Source: Nemania diffusa (Eukaryota; Ascomycota; Sordariomycetes; Xylariales; Xylariaceae). Taken from it: a stretch of 64,000 bases of DNA. The notes below the pieces were generated by a model. That model was not told the DNA's origin. It saw only the letters and a list, made by a program, of their open reading frames with translations, and ran no database searches. The first letter of the stretch is position 1. The number at the start of each line of letters is the position of its first letter. The stretch is taken from positions 3,472,001 to 3,536,000 of the forward strand of contig JBBPUQ010000001.1 of the NCBI GenBank assembly GCA_038501195.1, written 5' to 3'. Positions 1-11,591 of this stretch are shown in pieces. Position numbers and translations under genes: made by a program.

Positions 1-1258
1 ACAGTAACACCCAGCAACCGATAGAAGTCCTTAACTCAGAGCTTTGGTCGTCACACGTTGCTACCAACCAGCCCAACTTACAAGGATCCACGCCTCTTGC
101 AATTGCATCTGCATACATTGTCCAAGATTTATGTCGGAGGTATCAGGACTCCGAGAACTTTCTACTAAAATTAAGAGCGATTGGGCAGAATGCTCGGGCA
201 GGGTATTATGCCACAATTCGCAAGCTCGAGCTTGAGCTTATACAAACAGGAAAGGTAAGTCAACCTAGAATTCCCGCCTATTGCATTTAGCACTAGGCTA
301 TTAATTTTGCTAGTCCCTTGCATGCGCAATCTTGTTTACCCAATGAAAGCAGCTCAATACGCAAGATATCCTTCTTCATGTTTTGGCTGTGTGTCTGTTA
401 TATTCATGCTAACTCTATTTGTACCTAAAGAACTACCTGGTGCCGAACGATTTTCTAGACCAGTACATCCTACAAGTGCGAGACCTCTGTGACCAAATAT
501 ATTCCCAAGCCGGAACTCGGTCCCGTGCGGCATATCATTTAGTCGGTATCACACTCGTCGAGAGTTTACTTCGAAGCATTACACGTGAGCCTCAGCAACC
601 TCAGGAAGGGCATTCGGAGTACTCCTTAATTCCTTATTCATACGAAGACGACTTTTTCCCGGAGCTAAACAAGACGTTAACGTTTGGATGGACTTATCCA
701 ATGATTCCTGGTACACCCGCTAGTCCCGGGGGGGTTACGGATTTTGGCCCCCCAATGGACCTAACGGCGCTGCATCCTGTCGCTTCAGACGCACGACTAG
801 CCACTAGTAGTCCGAACCCACCACCCATACGGAGCGATGCCTCTGAAACACCCAGTGAATATACAATTTCGCCAGCTCCACTTTCGGACGCTCTGCCAGA
901 AATTCCACCTCCGAATTCTTATAGACCTACACCGTCAGCTCAGTCTCAGGGCGAGGGAAGTGAGCCTCCGGGCCCTTCCACACTAACGTCATCTGGGCCA
1001 AAAGTAGAGGCGAGTGAGCGATGCGAGATTTGTGGTTATAGGCCGAAGGGGGACCCCCAATGGTTTAAAGGCAGCATGGCGAAACATAAGAAGATGCAGC
1101 ATTCTTCTAATCCGCCTACCATTTTTAAGTGCCCGTTCCCAGGATGCAACTCGGAATACAAGAATCGGCGGGATAACCTACGGCAGCACCAGATCGAAAA
1201 GAACCACTTTGTTGGCGATGAAGCTGCACAGCGACCTCACAAGAGAAAAAGAACATAG
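1..1258 (+). CDS. C2H2 zinc-finger protein, 5' end outside window
   Basis: Partial gene. A frame open from base 3 to 254 joins, through a phase-0 intron at 255-430 (GTAAGT donor, GCTAAC branch site, CTAAAG acceptor), to a long exon 431-1258, giving 359 visible residues. The middle (about residues 150-270) is Pro/Ser-rich and likely disordered. Near the C-terminus are two C2H2 fingers: C282/C285 with H303/H308, and C318/C323 with H337/H343, numbered from the first visible codon. The second has the usual C-x4-C spacing; the first has an unusually long loop between its Cys and His pairs. The protein ends shortly after in a basic tail rich in Lys and Arg. This suggests a nuclear DNA-binding regulator, but I do not recognise a named orthologue and the target is unknown. 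The start codon is upstream of the window. Confidence 0.75.
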
Positions 1259-4200
1259 ACACAGGGGTCCCTTGGCGGCACACAAACTTCGAAGTAGGCT
1301 GATATTCAAAAAGACGCGCGGGCTCGGCGTCGCTACTTGGATTCAATATTTGTTATGATATATATATGTGTATATCAGCGAAAACGTATTATTTTTTTTA
1401 TTTCCAACCGTCGTGAGTTTCGCCACACATAAAAATCCGCCACAGGTACAGAAAATGGAGGTTCCCATCTCATTTTGCCTAAGCCCCCTCCTTCAACCCT
1501 CTTTTTATCTACGACTTCATTACGCATAGGGAAAATAGAGGGGAACTAAAGATACCATGGGCATACAGATAGACGTGGGGAAATAGACTCAGCATGGCCA
1601 ACGACTGGACAATCGTCGCGGCTGGGACGACCTAGCAAATAGAGATAATGAAGCAGTTAACACCTTTCTAGCTGGTGCAGCGCATTGCCTACCTATTTCG
1701 TGACAAAACGATTACAACAGCAAACCAACCTGTCCTCCCATGTACCGATACATAGCGAAGCTAGCAGGGGATGGCCCCACTCTGATCACAACGACAAGAC
1801 GCAGACGCAGACGCAGGATGCAACATCGTCACGATTGTCTCCACTATTCATCTGGCTCTGTGTTTGTACTCTCTCTGTGTGTTTCTCTTGTCAGGCTCAC
1901 CGCCTCGCTGGTCTCCCGTTTCCCGTTTCCCGTTGCCTGTTCCAAACCGCACAACTCGACCAAGCTCCCCAAAGAAATCTTACACAGGCTGCAAAAGGCA
2001 CTGCGGGGGAAATATTGGAGCGAGGTAAAAGAAGGGAGGCACAAGAAAACAGCCGCGACATGATGTCGTACTTACACTAATGGAAAATTGTTAGATTAGG
2101 AGGAAAAAAGGTCCTTGCATACTTTACGCAATACGGTGGTGGGCTGGACGCATACGTTACTACGTTCACAAGTACCTTGCAAGAAAGGAGATGGAAAGGG
2201 GTGATTGGAGTTCAAGCCAACCAAGTCTTGGCTGGCGTTCGGGCTGGTACCACTAGCCTGCGGTGAGCTTCATAGGGCTGGGAGCGCGTCCAACGTCGCA
2301 ATTCGGATGGAGCAGACAGGGATGGTTCTGTGGCTAGCATGGGCGGCTAATGGGGCCTGGTGGCCAGCCCTATGGGGCAGAAGGCATGGCGTGCCGATGA
2401 TCATGGATGGGCTGTCAGATTCGGGGGAGGGGGGTAAATTATCTCATTTGGCGTTGGTGGAATCGTTCTTTCGGCTCCCTCTTCTCCCGTGTCTCGCTTC
2501 TACCTATTAATACACTAACGACAGCCTTATGTATGTACTCTCGTTACCCGAGATATCAGGGGAACACGTATTGTTCAAAACAAATGTATGCATATTGAGT
2601 TTATAGGGTTTAGGGCCGGAGAGGGCTTCGACATGCGAACACTGCATGAAAGGATTTCATTCATGTTGAGTTCTTTTAATACCGGTATGGGACTTTGAGA
2701 ATCTGAGTGGATGCTGGTGGTATGTACCTAAGGTATCTGTCATGAGGGGATCAACGGTTGGTGCTACCTACAGCAAATCACCTGCCACGTGTCTCATGCA
2801 GCACATTGCTTAGGTAGGCGTAATTATGAGAGAATTTAGAATTTAGAGGCAGTGTAGGGCGGCTGTTTGTTTCAAGCTGAGAGGCGTTTGGGAGGATTAT
2901 CCGATGGAGTTGGATCACGAGCATGGATGCGAAGTGGCACAGTGCGGCCACGAGATCGCTGATTTGAACGAGCACTTGGTGTGGAGTAAGAGAACAGACA
3001 GGACAGATACACCAGTCTTGAGAGGAATGTGATACTACTGTAAGGGTGTGGTTCTGGCGCGGTGCAGCCTACGTAAGTAGGCAGGCATGTATGTATGTAT
3101 ACATGTATGTATGGATAGCTTCTAAGAATACGACCCGATCCCCCGGAATGCTGGGCATTCCAATTCTCGAGCCCTCCATTTCTCAAGGCGTTCATGATAC
3201 TTACGGCGGGACTTGTTTAATTCCCTCGCTCTCCGTACCTAGTTGGGCACTCGGTAGCCGGCCCACGCGCATAGTACAATGCATAATACAATACATATAG
3301 GCAGTGTAATCCGACCCCTCAGAACCAACATGGGGAAAACGGCCGCGACGATCGGTAATTGGCCGCCGACTTTTTTATTACACGAATCTCCCAGGCTAGA
3401 ATCTCCGGCTCGTAGTTTATCAAATCACACAAACATCTCTCAGGGAGGGGTGAATATGCGCTCACGGATGCCAACCGAAAGTTAGAAAAAGGCTGCAGAA
3501 TCCGTGCGTGCCGACGCCATATGAAACTTAACGACGTCGATCCCCGACATGGCGTCGTGCACGATGCACCGTGGCAGAATGAAACGAGACAACAGCGCCG
3601 TAATTCTAGTCGGCGATGCCGGCTGCTACCCTGACTGCAACATGCTTACCGCAGCGCTTTCTCTGTGCGCTCCTTCGTGGCTTTACGACTTACAGGTATA
3701 GTATGTGTGTGTATGCGTCTGTTAGTACCGGGTTGTAGCGCAGGCTACGCTATATGTAGATAGATGTCGGAAATCTCATTCCACTAGAAGGGAAATATTC
3801 TACAGTAAGGGCCCCCGTCCACGTGGAGCGGAGTTTGGATTATTCAACAAAGCCGTCATCTTACCTACTTCCGCTTGGTGTCTGCTGTGCCATCAGGTGT
3901 GCGGCGTGCCTTGTAATACTTTCCCCTCTAGTATATAATATCATGTCTATGAGTGGATATCATTTGGACTGTTTCTTTCTCGCTCCTCGGAGGCGTATTT
4001 CTAGCGCAAGGTAAGTAAGATTGATGATTAGATACGCAGTAGGTAAGCGTAAACATCGGATCATAAGCTCTGCTTGACCGCCAGGTCCCTTTGCCCTTTA
4101 CCCTCTGTCATTCGATATCCCCTCTCCTTGACACCAATCCCCGCCCAATTATATGATTACCTATTAAAAAGGAAGATTAGGAGTATTACGAGTCAATCAC

Positions 4201-4400
4201 TGTTCTTTATGCCTCGGTCAAAGTTGAATGCGGCCATAACCATACTTAGAGAGGAATATTGTGCTGTTCTCCTGTACGCTGTGAGGTTCTGAGGGTATCG
4301 GTATCATGGTATGACAACTGACAACATGCACCTGTCTCCTGGCGTCTTTGCAATAAATCAACTACAACTTTACCTAATTTAGTTTTAGAGGAGTTACGGA
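1259..4400. other. intergenic, no supported gene
   Basis: Only short, non-conserved-looking reading frames occur here, the longest about 131 codons (1685-2080, no clear start). I see no splice-consistent protein, tRNA or rRNA. Near 1914-1944 there is a small CCCGTTT tandem run. Part of 1259-1400 should be the 3' untranslated region of the C2H2 gene. Confidence 0.5.
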
Positions 4401-6400
4401 TAGAAAAATGAAAGCCTGAGAGTTATTTTAAACACTATACGTATACCTGGTTTACTGGTAGGACCACGACGAAAAATACCAACAATGGAGCTACCATCTC
4501 CAGAAGTAAACCAAGAAGTTGAAAGACTACCTGAGTATTTCCAAGACGACAATTCTATCGTGCGTGTTAGAGGGGAGAGGGAAGATTAATATTTGACTCT
4601 CAAGGCAAGTTCTATTAACAAGTATTCTCTCGTCACTTGCTCGCAGTTTCTCCTTATGCACCGACCTCCTTACACTCTTCTCCGCCAACCACAGCTTATA
4701 TACACCGAACTCTGCCTTACCAGATACAGGTATTCTAGGTGATTACGATTAAAGTATGTATATGTCAGTTTTATCTTGCCAACAATTATGAGTCAAAGCG
4801 ATGTACTTCCTAACTTTCGTACCGCGAAAATGTTACGGATAAAATGGCGCCTTATATACCGTTATTGCCAATGTCGCAATAACGGCATCGTTTTGCGACA
4901 GAAACCCACGTCAACATACATAGCTGCAATGGGGGCCGTCCCCCGTATTAAACTAAGTCTCTCCTAAGATATCAGCTGCATGTAAATTAATCAACAGGTA
5001 CGAGAAGCACTAGGGGTCAGTAGGCTGGCGCGATATGGTGAGAAGCTACATGTTAGAAGGAAGGGAAATGAAATCACACCATCCTCATGATCTAACCAGG
5101 ATGTCCTGTTTTTAGTACTGATATAGATACATGTCTTAAAAATATGCTTTTTGTCGTAGGTATCGATGGAATTGTTGAGTTTTCTTAGAGGTCCTATAGG
5201 ACTTAAAACCCCTATGTTGCGAAGGACTCGCTTTTTACACGAGAACTGATTTTTATAGATCCTAAGACTATTGGCTTGGTATATGAAGGTCAATAATCTT
5301 TCGTAGTACTAATCCGCGTTAGAGTCTAGTCAATGACGAAAGAGTGTAGCCAGAGGACTATATATGCCTCCCACGTAGATTTTGGAGGGGGTTAGCGGCC
5401 GTAATACTGGTGTATAGATAGACGAGATTACTAGTATAGGTCGTTACTATGAACAGCTATAAAAATCCTAACCTGGTTGTAAAAAGCTTTAAGGCCCAAT
5501 GATAAAACGGGTGAGTGATTGTTTATCCATGAATGGTGTGATAGATACCGGCTAGAGCACCATCAACACAACAAAACCTAAAGGACCTACCCAATAGCTA
5601 ACGATTCATGGCAATATTTACTGTAAATAAAGCTGGCCGAGTGTTATTATGATATGGCTGGAGAACTAGGTGTCTTGAAAGTAGTATGTTCGCAAAAGGA
5701 GCTGGGTACGGGCAACTGGGTCTTTGGGGAGCCTTGAAAATGAGCAGCCGCTCTCGATGGGGCAGAGTAAACTAACCAATGTCCTTTCAACAAGCTATCT
5801 TATTCATAATCTATGTTTATTAAACCTCAGAGTTATTATGTTCATGGCAAAAGGCTAAAGTATGAGGCGAAAGGTCTGTGATAGAGTAACAGAAGGCAAT
5901 ATAGAAACCGCTCTGTGCCTATGACTTCTCTTGAGCACTAAATATAGATTTTAAATAGTTTCTTCCACCTAGAGTCAATATCAACTTCGTTGAGTGGATT
6001 CGTTACAACTACCATCAGAGATACGTGTGTATAAAACGAGTTGGTGTAACTAGGTTTTAACTTGTGGTTGGACACCTAGAACGACATAACGAGGACGGCA
6101 TTTTTTAGAGAAGGATGTATAGATACCTTCTACGAGGGTTTAAACAATCAATTTTAGACGAGTTGAGAGGAAAGCTACTATCAGAGATCAAACGGATAGA
6201 TAAATAATAGACAGCGAACTCAAGTAGAAAGTGGCTAAAATTTGCTACACAGCTAGAAGCCTATCATTGTCTACTTTACTTTAGAAAGAGATGCGGCATG
6301 ATGGAAACGACTATTGGTCTTGATCGACTACATCCATGCTTGACTCTAGTGTTGTATCTTAGCTAATAATAATAATAACAAGAATATCAACATCGCACAT
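4400..6400. repeat. AT-rich, stop-dense block, possible decayed repeat
   Basis: Composition drops here; for example 5941-6000 is 41 of 60 A/T. From 5294 to 6345 no frame on either strand stays open for 60 codons. TA-rich words and scattered stops resemble the output of repeat-induced point mutation, but no terminal repeats, target-site duplication or recognisable transposase or polymerase remnant could be seen, so the repeat call is inference. Confidence 0.35.
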
Positions 6401-8700
6401 GCTGGATCTGGATACGCACCGAGCGGCAACGAGCATGACGAGTAGAAGCCAGTAACCAACGATGGAAATTGATTCATGGCACAGCCTAGGTTTGAGTAAG
6501 ACCGACTGTCTGAGGTACACTGACATTGGGTGGTGTACTGGAGAGCTTCCACGTCCGGCGCCTCGTTGTTTCTACTATTTCGTCACACTTTGTCATACCT
6601 CTCTAAGACCAATAAAAGCCACGCATCCGCCTCATCATTCGATATGTGGCTGATTGGCTGGCGCTATGCTTATGAGTGTCCTTGTAGGGGAAGACGAATT
6701 GTGATGGCCGTTGTGTGTGATTATTTTGTCTGGTTGTTGTATGTTTGTACGCTGTAGACATATCATATCCTAGAAACGGTGGCTTGGATGTTGGCCACCT
6801 TCACCGCGTACCTATTACCTATTCTGTTACCTACGGCGTCTGTTAGTGTGTGTAGTTGTGTTAGGCGTCCTACCCGCAACCTAGTACCCTGCGAGGAGTC
6901 TTTACCACATGCACTAATTTCGGTAGCATAGCTTTATTGACTGGGCTGTGATTGGCCTGCCGCCTAGCTTGCGGGGCTGCAGTAACACACCTACCGAGGT
7001 GTACCACAAGCTGCAGATAGGTAATAATACCTATGTACCGTACGGTCGATGATGATGCGTAGAGCCTACCTGATTATAGAAAATCACATATGTACCTATC
7101 AATGTAAATAAACAACAAGAAATGACCTATGCAAGTACTTCGCTCTTGTTTGGTGCTTGCTAGAGTAGAACTCGTAGCCTTGGGGCTACATAGTAACAGT
7201 CGATAAGATTGGATTCACTGCAAGGGCCTATGGTGTAGCTGGATCTGAGCACTACCTACATATGTAGGCTACACACATACTTGATGACTTGTAGGTATTC
7301 TATTCTACAATTAGATTAGGTACCTACATAGTCCACCTACATCTATCTATAGGTTGCATTTAGACAAGTAACCTAGGTACTTACATAACCTACCTTAGGT
7401 AGGTAGATGGAGTGATCGGATTTTGTTGGGCGCATTTTACTCATTGGCTTTCGGATGCTTGAATTTTGTAGCGCACAACAAATTCTCTGCATATATTTAG
7501 AAGACAAACGCGATAAAAACCAGCTTATTTTATCCTCTATCCTACCATTAAACCCGATGATAAGCCAGCAAACCCAACCTGATTATGTAGATGTTTGATA
7601 CCCAATTAACATCTGCCTAAGAACATTGCAGTAGGTATAAGCACACAAATACAGCACACCCACATTGCTGGTGCTACCTACCTACTGCATATCTCTTATG
7701 TTAGTGGATATTTCAAATACATGGATACCTACATCTTATGGACTTATTATGAACAATGTAAACCATAACACATTTAGATACTACCTACCACCTCGTGGAA
7801 TATGATGAGGTGGTATACAACTAGACATCACTTCATCTGTATGTTGGGAATTGTGATTATAAGGTCCATAATGTAGGTGCTTTATTGCCGTGTTTTATAG
7901 CTGTTAGATAGGTTAGGCAAGTACAAAAATCCGGTCTTTGCTTTGTGTGTTCTGTACATATCTCGGTAGATACAGCACGCTGCAGTTACGCCTTACCTAA
8001 TCTCGTATATCTTCACGCCGTGCCTGCTGCCTGGGTACTTAAAATACATAGTTTAGATAGGCACTACAGTAGCCGGATAGGTACCGGTAGTTGAATTCAA
8101 CTATTTTGAGTTATTATTAGATACCTAGGTAGTACCTAGGTGCTTTAAAGGGGTGTGTAACACCACTGGCCCGGCCCCACCTGCCACAGCAAAATGCCAG
8201 CTAAAACAGACCTGCCTGCTTGGCTTGGTTTAGCTGGCATGACCAGATCGCCCTACCAACCTTGCTGCCCGCTCTAGAGTTCCAGACGAGCCAAATGCCA
8301 GAATTCCCACCCTTCTCTCTTTTCAACCACACACCCACACCCGCACCAACAAGCCCAGAACCCCCCATGGAGCTCTGGTCTTGTTGATCGATCGTGATAT
8401 TTGCACACCCGCTAACCACCATTCGCACCTTTCACCTCTGCCCAACCACCAGGGTCGACAGTTGACATCACATCACGTCCCTCGTCGAACCTTCCAATCC
8501 CACAACCGACTCGACCTCGCTGTTGTATTGCACGTTGTATTGTGCCCTGGGGTCTGGCGTTTGTTCTTTTCAGCTTCTCTGCCTAGTCTAGCGTCTCTGG
8601 TGTTTGGTTATGTTTGCATAGCTCCTTATTTTTTTGTTGTTGTTCTCAACTACATCACCACTGCTGCCGCCGCTGCCTGTTCTTCCCTGTTCCTCGCGTC
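6401..8700. other. intergenic and leader of the FAR1-type gene
   Basis: From 6758 to 8200 no frame stays open for 60 codons. The stretch 7250-8150 is dense in TAGGTA/TACCTA words. From about 8160 onward the plus strand becomes C/T-rich, as is common in promoters and 5' leaders of filamentous fungi, and leads into the start codon at 8701. Confidence 0.5.
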
Positions 8701-10484
8701 ATGTCGAGCCTCGGCCAGCCAGGCGCCAACAACCATAGCCATGCAGGCCTGACCTTCCCTCAGGTCAACGGACTTCGACGTAGTTATCACTCATCCACGC
8801 CGCCGAAACCCTCACCGACCCCTCCATACCAACCCCAACAATACTCGTCTCAACAACCCCCTCAGGCTTACTCTCATCATCTATTCTCGAATGCTACGCC
8901 GTCCCCAGTTCCCAATGTCGCGAGTGTCCCAAACCTGTCTAATGGCCCGTCGCGACACACCCCGGTACAGGCAGCTCAGCATGCTCAGGCTGCAGTGCAG
9001 GTTGCTCGGCAACACCAGCAACATCAACGAGGAAGCCAGCAACGCCAGATGCCCCCGCAGCCAGGTCCTCCTCCTTCTATAGCTTATCTTCAACAGGCCA
9101 TGAACCAACCTGTTCAACAAGTTCCACAACAAGTCCAAGTTCCGCAGCAAGTCGCGCAGCCTGTACAACAACTACCCCATACCCAAGCTATACAGCAACA
9201 GGTTCAGCCGGTTCAACCGGTCCAACCGCAGCCGGTCCAGCAAGTCCAGCAAACCCAGCAGGTGCAGGTCCAGCAGAACGAGGGCAACTTGATACCCCAG
9301 AACCAATCTCATCGTCAAGCGCACTCACAGCCGCGATCGCAACCTCCACAACACCAGCACCAACAAGCTCATCCACAACCTCACCACCAAGTTCACCAAC
9401 AACCTGTGACGTTGCAGCCACAGTCGACTCCTCAGCCGCCGCCCCAACCATTGCCACCCCCTCAACCTGAGGCTAATGTTCCATCGCAAGATACTCACCA
9501 GGATGATGATATGGAGGTTGATAGCCCGGGCGAGTCCGGAGAAGGGGATGATCGATTGACTCCGAAACTCCTTGACGGCACACCATTCGTACCTAGGTCT
9601 CCTATGGGTGCAATGATGTCGGCCCCACCGGAAGGAGGCAGCTTTGCAAGCCTTGAGGCCATTCATAGATACGTGCTCGAATATTGCACCTCAGTTGGAT
9701 ACGCTGTCGTTATAGGTCGATCAAAGAAGACGGTGCCAGGTTTAAAGAAAGTACTATTTGTCTGTGATCGTGCTGGTAAACCTCCAAGCCGAGTCAGTCC
9801 GGAGCAAAGGAAGCGCAAAACCTCTTCCCGGAAATGTAACTGTCCGTTTGGATTTTTCGCTATTGAGCAGCGAACACAATGGACGATTCGTTACCGGCCG
9901 GATCAATCACATCTACAGCACAATCACGGTCCTAGCGAGAGCCCCTTGTTACATCCGGCTGCGAGGAAGTTGGATAGCAAAATGGTTGCCGCGGTGAAGA
10001 GTCTGAAAGAGTCAGGTAACGTCACCTTCAAGAGATTTAATGTGGTTGGATATTAACAATAATAGGTATTGGCGTTACCCAAACACTGGAGATTTTGCAG
10101 CAACAAAATCCCCATGTGCCTCTACTTCCGAGGGATATATATAATGCCCGTGCTGCCATCAATAGGAACCCTCAAAGAGTCGAAGCCGGCATTGCGGAAC
10201 AACGGCCTGCAATCTACAGCAAGCCCCCGCCTACCGCCGAAGAGCGCATACGGTCAGACTTACGAAAAGAGTTAGCCCGGGCTAAGGAAGAGCTAGCAAA
10301 AGTTAAAGAAGAAAGCAAAAAGGAGATCGAAGAGCTCAAGGAAAGGATCCGTGAGAAGGATAAAATGATTACAAGATTTGAGATGTTCATTGACATTTGC
10401 AACGAGCGTGTTATGGTACAGAGAGAGAGACTTAACGACACAAGCGGACCCAGCAACAATAATGGCGTTTCCACCGGAAATTAA
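8701..10484 (+). CDS. Gln/Pro-rich protein with FAR1-type DNA-binding domain
   Basis: Two exons, 8701-10015 and 10066-10484, separated by a 50-nt intron in phase 1 (GTAACG donor, TATTAAC branch, ATAG acceptor), give 577 residues. The frame is open further upstream, but the first ATG in it is at 8701. Residues about 15-310 are dominated by Gln, Pro and His, with many QQ, QVQ and PQ runs. Residues about 311-412 resemble the FAR1/WRKY-GCM1 zinc-binding fold: a leading helix, then C379-N-C381 after a Lys/Arg-rich stretch and H407-N-H409 after an aromatic strand. Residues about 497-560 form a highly charged Lys/Glu coiled coil. FAR1 domains derive from Mutator-like transposases; no transposase catalytic domain is present. 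I infer a nuclear DNA-binding regulator, possibly dimeric; targets are unknown. Confidence 0.82.
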
Positions 10485-11591
10485 GTTTGGAGTGCCGGCA
10501 AACTAAATGCATTCACTAGAAATGGGAAGGAAAATTGAGTTAAAGTGTGACTGGACATCGGACATCATCAGCAGCATAGGCGTTCTAGGGTGTTGATTAA
10601 CGGAATCTCCATAATAGTGGCATCGGCGAGCGGTCTGGCGTTAGTACTACAAGGGCTACGGGATGGCGCGGGTTTGATTCGAAAAAGCAAAGACAAACGA
10701 TGGATTGTACACGATTTAATGATTCTGGCCAGGATAGGGGAAAAAGGCTGGGAAATAGAGCTCAAACTACTTGATTGCCAAGAAAGACGAGATTCTACTC
10801 TGCGTGGTACTTCATCTCTCATCAGATACCGGTTAGGTAATAGTTGATGAGAAGTTGCTCGTAAGAGTTGAAAGTAAATGCATTCTTGACAATGCATTTT
10901 GAGATTCTTGCTAGTATAGGTATGTCGAGAGCTAATGCGAAATCTTCACTATAAATAATACTCGCTTTAGATCTGAATGCCTGCAGAGTCTAGCAGGGTG
11001 ATTTCTAGCTACCTACCTACCTAATCTAGGAGAGAAGACGTACGCAGTAGGCAGACTTTATGCGTACACAGTAGAGTGATAAAACGTAGTTGCATAATTG
11101 GGGCTTCCATGTGACATGCAGCTTTGAGATGGGTGTTTAAATATGCGGGTCTCAGGTACCTACTGTAGATTCTATTGAAACCCTGCAACCGAAGAAATAA
11201 GCCAATTACAGCACGACACGGGAAGAAACCCACTAAAATTAAGCCCCTGTCAAGTCGCGACAGTTGGCGTCCATCGTAATATCGCGATTTCTATATTCTG
11301 TACATCCCTCCCCATCATTCCCCATAACTCCTGAGCGATCGTGTTGATCGACGACATTGTGCAGAAGGAACCTCGTTAACCATCTACGCTCATTTGCGTT
11401 TTGTTCTGTATTATTCTACTACCTACCTAATCAAAACCCAACTTTCATTCCTCGTTGGCGTCGTGCTTTATCTTGATACCCGGCGGTTTGTTTGTTATAC
11501 CTGATTTCCCGAGAGATGCCACCCGCTTTGTAAACCAGCGCAACAGCATCTTCGATATCTTCGATATCTTCGACCTGCACTCGCCGCCACG
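10485..11591. other. intergenic, 3' region of FAR1-type gene and dynein promoter
   Basis: About 1.1 kb with no supported gene. Just before the dynein start, 11551-11574 carries a 9-bp tandem (TTCGATATC, 2.7 copies) in the presumed leader. A TACGCAGTA word lies at 11041 and a TATTCTGTA word at 11294. Confidence 0.55.

Noticed and set aside
1685..2080. 131-codon plus-strand frame
   Set aside because: Lacks an initial ATG, overlaps another frame of similar length and shows no protein-like conservation pattern.
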